Assembly: GCF_001949145.1 (NCBI RefSeq)
Contig: NW_019091556.1
Location: 466,346-499,798, forward strand
DNA from: Acanthaster planci
Lineage: Eukaryota > Echinodermata > Asteroidea > Valvatida > Acanthasteridae
Direction: 5' to 3'
Length of the DNA: 33,453 nt
Shown here: piece after piece, positions 28,935 through 33,453 of the stretch
Layout: every line of letters begins with the position of its first letter
Numbering within the stretch: position 1 is the first letter of the stretch
Notes under the pieces: model-generated
What the model saw: only the letters and a program-made list of their open reading frames with translations
What the model was told of the DNA's origin: nothing
Databases searched by the model: none
Position numbers and translations under genes: made by a program

Positions 28935-31900
28935 CTACATACGAAAACAAAATCTGAACCTCAACCTCAGCTGGGACATGGTTTACGCCGTGCACCTCTG
29001 CGCACACACACAAAACAGCCAGTCCCTTTTCCACACTCATGCTTTCAGGCCTAATTCTGTCAACTGTATAAGGTAAGCTCTACCCTTTTCACTAAATCAT
29101 GAAAAATGTTTTATTCATAATCATACCTTTGGCCACAAATTCACTGAAACAGTTAATTTTGCTTGACCCCGTCAGCATCTAAAATTAATGCCGGGCACCA
29201 ACTTTCAGTGGTGTATTTTTGGGTGTGGTGTGAGGGTGCTAAAGACTTCATGTACGATAATCGCTACACTACAGTACATGAACAGGCGCTAGCACCATGC
29301 ATGGCCACTATTGAATACATGCAAGTCAACAGTATGACCCTCAAAACCGACTTTGTTTCACTCAGAGAATTACATGAAAGAATTTTGTGTTCTGTAGCTA
29401 CCCGTATGGGTAGAGCAGAAACTCTTGTGGATTTCAAATGGGTGTCGAGGGTTGAAGGTGGCCATCCCTATTTTAAGAATTTATTCAAGTGATATGTCTT
29501 GTGTTCGGGTAGAAATAGTAGGATAAAACAATGGCTCAATTGTTCACTGGTACAGTGTGTCAATGAGGTACATGTTTCTTTGGATAACACTGAACATCTC
29601 TACCCAAGTTACGATGAATTACTGCATTAACGTCTCATGCATCACATTGGGTTGTGAAACATTAAACAGCACATGTTTATACCACATTTCCAACAATTTG
29701 GAAAGTTATTCTGCTAATCAGCAGAAGTGCTGTGATCCCCTCCAAGTACATGCAAGCAAAGAGCATTCCATGGTGATAAAATTATGTTAGAGCTTTACAA
29801 GGATATCATCTTCTTGGTCTCACACCAGAAATTCAACAGGTTCCACAGCCAACAGCCCAGATGAAATGTTGGAACTGTTGAACGAGAAATTTACTACATG
29901 AAACAGCGAGACCAGCTTCAGACTTTCACACTCCTTCCAAAGAGTTGGAGTGTTCGCAAAACGATGCACAGGCCTTAACCCTAAAAGAGACGGAGGGGGA
30001 GGCAAAATCTGCAGCATGAATATGAAGTTTGAACTCAATCAGATATGTGGTTTTGTAGTTAGGGTCATTTGGAGTTTCTGGATGCATGCACAAATGCTCA
30101 AAACTCTTCAAGGCTCAATTACATTCAGTCTTCGGTTACATTGGAAAATATCCCCCGGCTCTTTTAGGGTTGAAACGTTTGCAACACTGTTGACTTGCAA
30201 GTACTCAGTTGTGGCCAAAAAGTAGTGTACAGTAGTGTAGTAAGTACACGTAGTTTAGCACCCTCAGATTTTACGTTTTGTCCAGTCAACACACGACAGC
30301 TCCTTAGTCCTCGTAATATATTCAGACTCCGTTACATGGGCAAAACCTAAAATGGGCTTCTCAAATGAAATGATAATTTTGTATGATAGGCCCATATGTA
30401 CATGTATATTGTTCTAGTTACTGAAAACCATTTAATTAAAAATTAATGAACCGTAACAGTCCAAAATCTTCCTATTTCAATATGACTGTACATACACCTT
30501 AGGGTTAATTTCATTTTAGAGCATAAATTGCTTGGAAACAAATTCCTCCATTAGGATTACATACAAAATTGACATATTCTAACCTGACCAACTGTAGAAA
30601 AATTGTCATAACTTTTTTACTTTAAACACCCCAGGGAGAGTCCAGCGAATTCTTCTAGAGAAGGAACCACACTTTCAGAAACACTTGGTTAAAAATAATT
30701 TCAAAATGATACAAAGGTCACTGACCCATGTCAAAGGTCATCTTGACTCTTGATTCACAAAGCTAACTTTCTACGGTGTCCGTGAAAAGAGCATCTATTC
30801 TTCTGATTATATTGATACCACATTTGCATATATTCAATAAAAACGAGAGGGTTATGTGTCATTTTTACTAAAAGGGTGGATTTTTAAGTGAAAACTGTCC
30901 ATTTTTATTTATCTCTGCCCTGACTACCTGGAAGGGTGGATTCTGCTAAAAATTGGCAAGTGTTTATTGTGATGTCTACAAGTACAGCCTGAAGACCCAG
31001 TCTGAAGACCCAAGGTCAAAAAGTGTGTTGGTGTGACATGGAAAGAGCTTTATGTATCATCACAGGCGCAAACTGAGATTGTAAACAAGTGAGTAAAAAA
31101 GTGGAACACAAAACAAGCCGAGGAATTGGACTCTAAAAAATCTGCATATACATGTACGTTGCAAGTAAGGACTTAATATATTAAACTGACGAAAAAAACT
31201 CCACAAGATTCAACTCCCTGACAACTCCGAAACACTTTTCATATAACAAAACATGTTTTGATTTCATGGGTTTGGAATGCCCTGTTTTATAAGCCAATTT
31301 TGGACTACAATGAATGAATATTGCTGCATCATCCACACATACAGACTCAACAGCAAGTGCTGTACGTCGCATTGTTAGCATGTACAATACTGAACAGTAC
31401 AGTACTCGGTATGGCGTGTTTAGGCCTCCATGATTTTCACGAGTAGACGTAGGTCTCAGTCAAAATGAGTTCTGGCGGTTAAATCTTTGACGATACAAAC
31501 TTGGAAGTTTTGGGTTACTATACATTTACTTATAAAATTTCCGAATAAATTGTATTCAAACGTAACTCACCTTTTCGGGTTTGCAGTTTGTAGGGAAATC
31601 CCCAGCTATATTTATCACGTTACCCGCGCTCTCCCGCTTATTTTACTAGACTGGTTACATGATCTCAATGAACAGTTAGGGGTATAGTGCAATAATCCAA
31701 GCCGCACTGTAAAAGGCGTAATAGTATAATACCAAGTTTAGGGATCAATAACTGCAAGCCAACTTTACTGGAGTTCCCCAAACAAAAATCAGATCGACTT
31801 CTTTTCAATTCATTGGGGGTTAGCTGGATAGAGTTTCAATTATTCACACAAAACAAACCCACCCCTCGAAAAGTTTCTGTGGCACCGAGGACGGTGTTTC

Positions 31901-32568
31901 ATCGCAGTAATCTATCAAGTTATCAACTCTGCCCTCCAATTGAAGCCCTCAAATCGAGGGAATTGATCCTGCCCCATATTTCCATAATTCTGCTTTTTTT
32001 CCGGCCAAACAATCCCCATTCTCGAGAGTACATGTTAAAGAGTTCAGCAAAAATTATCACTTGAGTTAGTGGTACACGAAAAGGTTAGATTTTTAATTTT
32101 CAAAGTTACGTTTATCTTTCTAGGCAAAACAACGTGCAAAACAAAACCCACAAGCATTTGTCAAAATAATACCAAAAGCTTACAAAAAGAAGAACCAATG
32201 GCAAAATTACTTCATTAAAGTAACAACGCCCCATTTGTGTCAACATGCAAATTTAGGTCAAAGCTTACACTTTAAAAAAAAGCACAGTAATGTGTAACAT
32301 TTTACAGGGCAATAACGAAGCACTTCGTGGAGTCCACTTTTATTTCCATCCAGTTCAAATCTCTCATAAATTCTGTGAATCCCAAATGTACTCTTTACTG
32401 TCTTAAATTATACAAAACAATAATCAAGTAATCCTTTAAGCGTACGTCTCATATTACTATGTTTTAAATGTATTTGTTTTGTTTTTTTTTAGGCCGGGGA
32501 GGGCTGAAGATTGCAAGTTTCTTCAATTCAACTAACAGCGTAACATTCGTTACAACAGCAAAACAAAA
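28935..32568. other. Intergenic 5' flank of the Ig receptor, no gene supported
   Basis: The longest frame is 29163-29492 (plus, 109 codons), with no recognisable domain and no splice partner found. The rest is AT-rich with scattered acatgtacatg words. No TATA box or RNA gene stands out. Confidence 0.4.
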
Positions 32569-32688
32569 CTAAACCGTCCATTGTTCGCTTCTACGACGCA
32601 ATTTTGCCTCCCACGTTGAATGTTGTTCTTTGACTTTGTCTAGCTTGGAACGCTGAGCGTCTCGGCGGTTCAGAAAACTGTGTGCAGA
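32569..32688 (-). pseudogene. Altered terminal exon T3 of a paralogous Ig receptor
   Basis: The acceptor used by T1 (ctgcag) is ctgcac here. An upstream cttttcag would give a frame with SFLNRRDAQRSKLDKVKEQH, matching T1; the T1 stop is mutated to a Ser codon and the frame runs on to TAG at 32569-32571. The new acceptor needs phase 0, which is exactly what the one-base deletion in A3 produces, but the TGA in A3 lies before it. Confidence 0.55.
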
Positions 32689-33126
32689 CTGAAAAGACTC
32701 GGATGTAAAGACGTGGAAAAAATATAGATCTGAAGTTATGACAGTTAATAAGAAAATACGAACGTTGGGTTATTTGGATCCATTATATGAAAACGCGCCA
32801 GTTTTCGATGGTTTACCTGTCTTTTGCAGATTTTAGCTTTCAGTTTTTTTAAATCTTCTCATTCCCGGATTTTTTTCTTATCTGGTCCCTCCGCCATCAA
32901 CGGTGGACGGTCATCGCGTTCCATTTCCGTGGCAATGGCATCCTGCGAAGTAGCAGTAGACACGGATCCCATCTCCTCCACAATCTCATCTGCCTCCATG
33001 ACAGGCGAACCTTGGTCTACTGAATGGATTTTGTGAAATACAGTTTTGAATAGATAATGCCTTCAGTCCAAAACAAATTTTTAATTTCCAAGTAAATTTG
33101 AGTATACATGAATAGAATTTATAACA
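32582..33126. repeat. Segmental duplication, copy 2 (3' cassette)
   Basis: The block aligns in the same orientation with 13957-14516 through terminal exon, intron, type A exon and upstream intron. It is probably the 3' end of a paralogous gene starting beyond the right edge. Confidence 0.8.
32817..33016 (-). pseudogene. Damaged tail exon A3 of a paralogous Ig receptor
   Basis: The acceptor (tccattcagtag) and donor (gtaaac) are kept and the first two thirds are almost identical to A1, but a C-to-G change makes an in-frame TGA at 32859-32861 and one T is missing near the donor, giving 200 bases instead of 201. A transcript through here would stop after KKKIRE. Confidence 0.7.
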
Positions 33127-33268
33127 ATAGAAAGTAGGTTTGCGGTAGCACCATGGACCTATCTCTTTTGTGAGTATTTGCAGTTCTGAAGGGAAGTTTC
33201 TAAGCCGTAAAGGCCCGGGGCAGCTCGCGTGCGCGTGCGCAGAACCTCACTGGACATGTGCTTCACCA

Positions 33269-33289
33269 AAAACACACACACACACAAAA
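33269..33289 (+). repeat. CA microsatellite
   Basis: A short (CA)n run in the sequence upstream of the damaged 3' cassette, probably intronic in the off-edge paralogue. Confidence 0.7.
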
Positions 33290-33366
33290 TCAGCCATGGT
33301 CGAAACTTAATTTGGAGGTCCGTGGCTTCACCCACTTTCTATACCCTCTGACCAATTTTCAATAAG

Positions 33367-33453
33367 CGATCCGATTTTGACCCACACGTAAAATCCCTCT
33401 TCGCCCAGTCGCCTTATAAGCACCGATCCGATTTTGACCCGTAAAAAGAGCCC
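33367..33453 (+). repeat. 57-bp tandem repeat cut by the window edge
   Basis: The word cgatccgattttgaccc occurs at 33367-33383 and 33424-33440, 57 bases apart, each followed by a gtaaaa-containing stretch. This looks like the start of a minisatellite or a repeated element. Confidence 0.5.

Noticed and set aside
29163-29492. Plus-strand 109-codon frame
   Set aside because: No recognised domain, no splice partner and no nearby regulatory signal; it could be a relic of a mobile element, but I cannot support a gene.

Overview
This is a metazoan nuclear genomic window, roughly 38-39% GC by eye, with spliced genes, GT-AG introns, abundant short inverted-repeat transposons, a decayed non-LTR retrotransposon and a 355-base assembly gap. 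Nothing is bacterial. The intron-rich Ig receptors, the TE content and the frequent acatgtacatgt-type words fit a marine invertebrate. I lean towards an anthozoan such as a stony coral, but cannot exclude an invertebrate deuterostome; no sequence here fixes the species.

All convincing protein genes lie on the minus strand, so they read right to left. (1) 12395 to about 4238 (or 4101): a complete receptor tyrosine kinase gene. It has a signal-peptide exon, two Ig-domain exons, a transmembrane exon and seven kinase exons. I joined eleven exons by splice sites and phase; they give an open frame of 649 codons. (2) 28934 to 15843 or 14011: a second Ig receptor gene without a kinase. It has a signal peptide, three Ig-domain exons, one transmembrane exon and a long tail built from many small exons that nearly all have intron phase 1 on both sides. 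Its 3' end is duplicated, giving two alternative terminal exons: T2 at 15843-15892 and T1 at 14011-14075. (3) 33016 to 32569: a third, damaged copy of the same last two exons, probably the 3' end of a paralogous gene that begins beyond the right edge. The window therefore looks like part of a tandem, head-to-tail cluster of Ig-type receptors.

Introns and spacers hold a 5'-truncated, frameshifted LINE (about 21130-22900) in the largest intron of the kinase-less receptor, flanked by inverted copies of a ~100-bp repeat. They also hold three MITE-like elements (1789-2063; 7013-7256 with a TAA target duplication; 24364-24500), a fold-back hairpin (27201-27447), a TTTG microsatellite (5944-6110) and a gap of Ns (17994-18348).

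The two genes probably both encode cell-surface Ig receptors. The kinase receptor can signal by itself. The kinase-less one carries an acidic, modular and probably alternatively spliced tail, with a juxtamembrane cysteine cluster and an ITSM-like tyrosine motif. The most unusual feature is the repeated tail exon: three copies share a 96-base stretch with no differences, although the rest of the exon has diverged.
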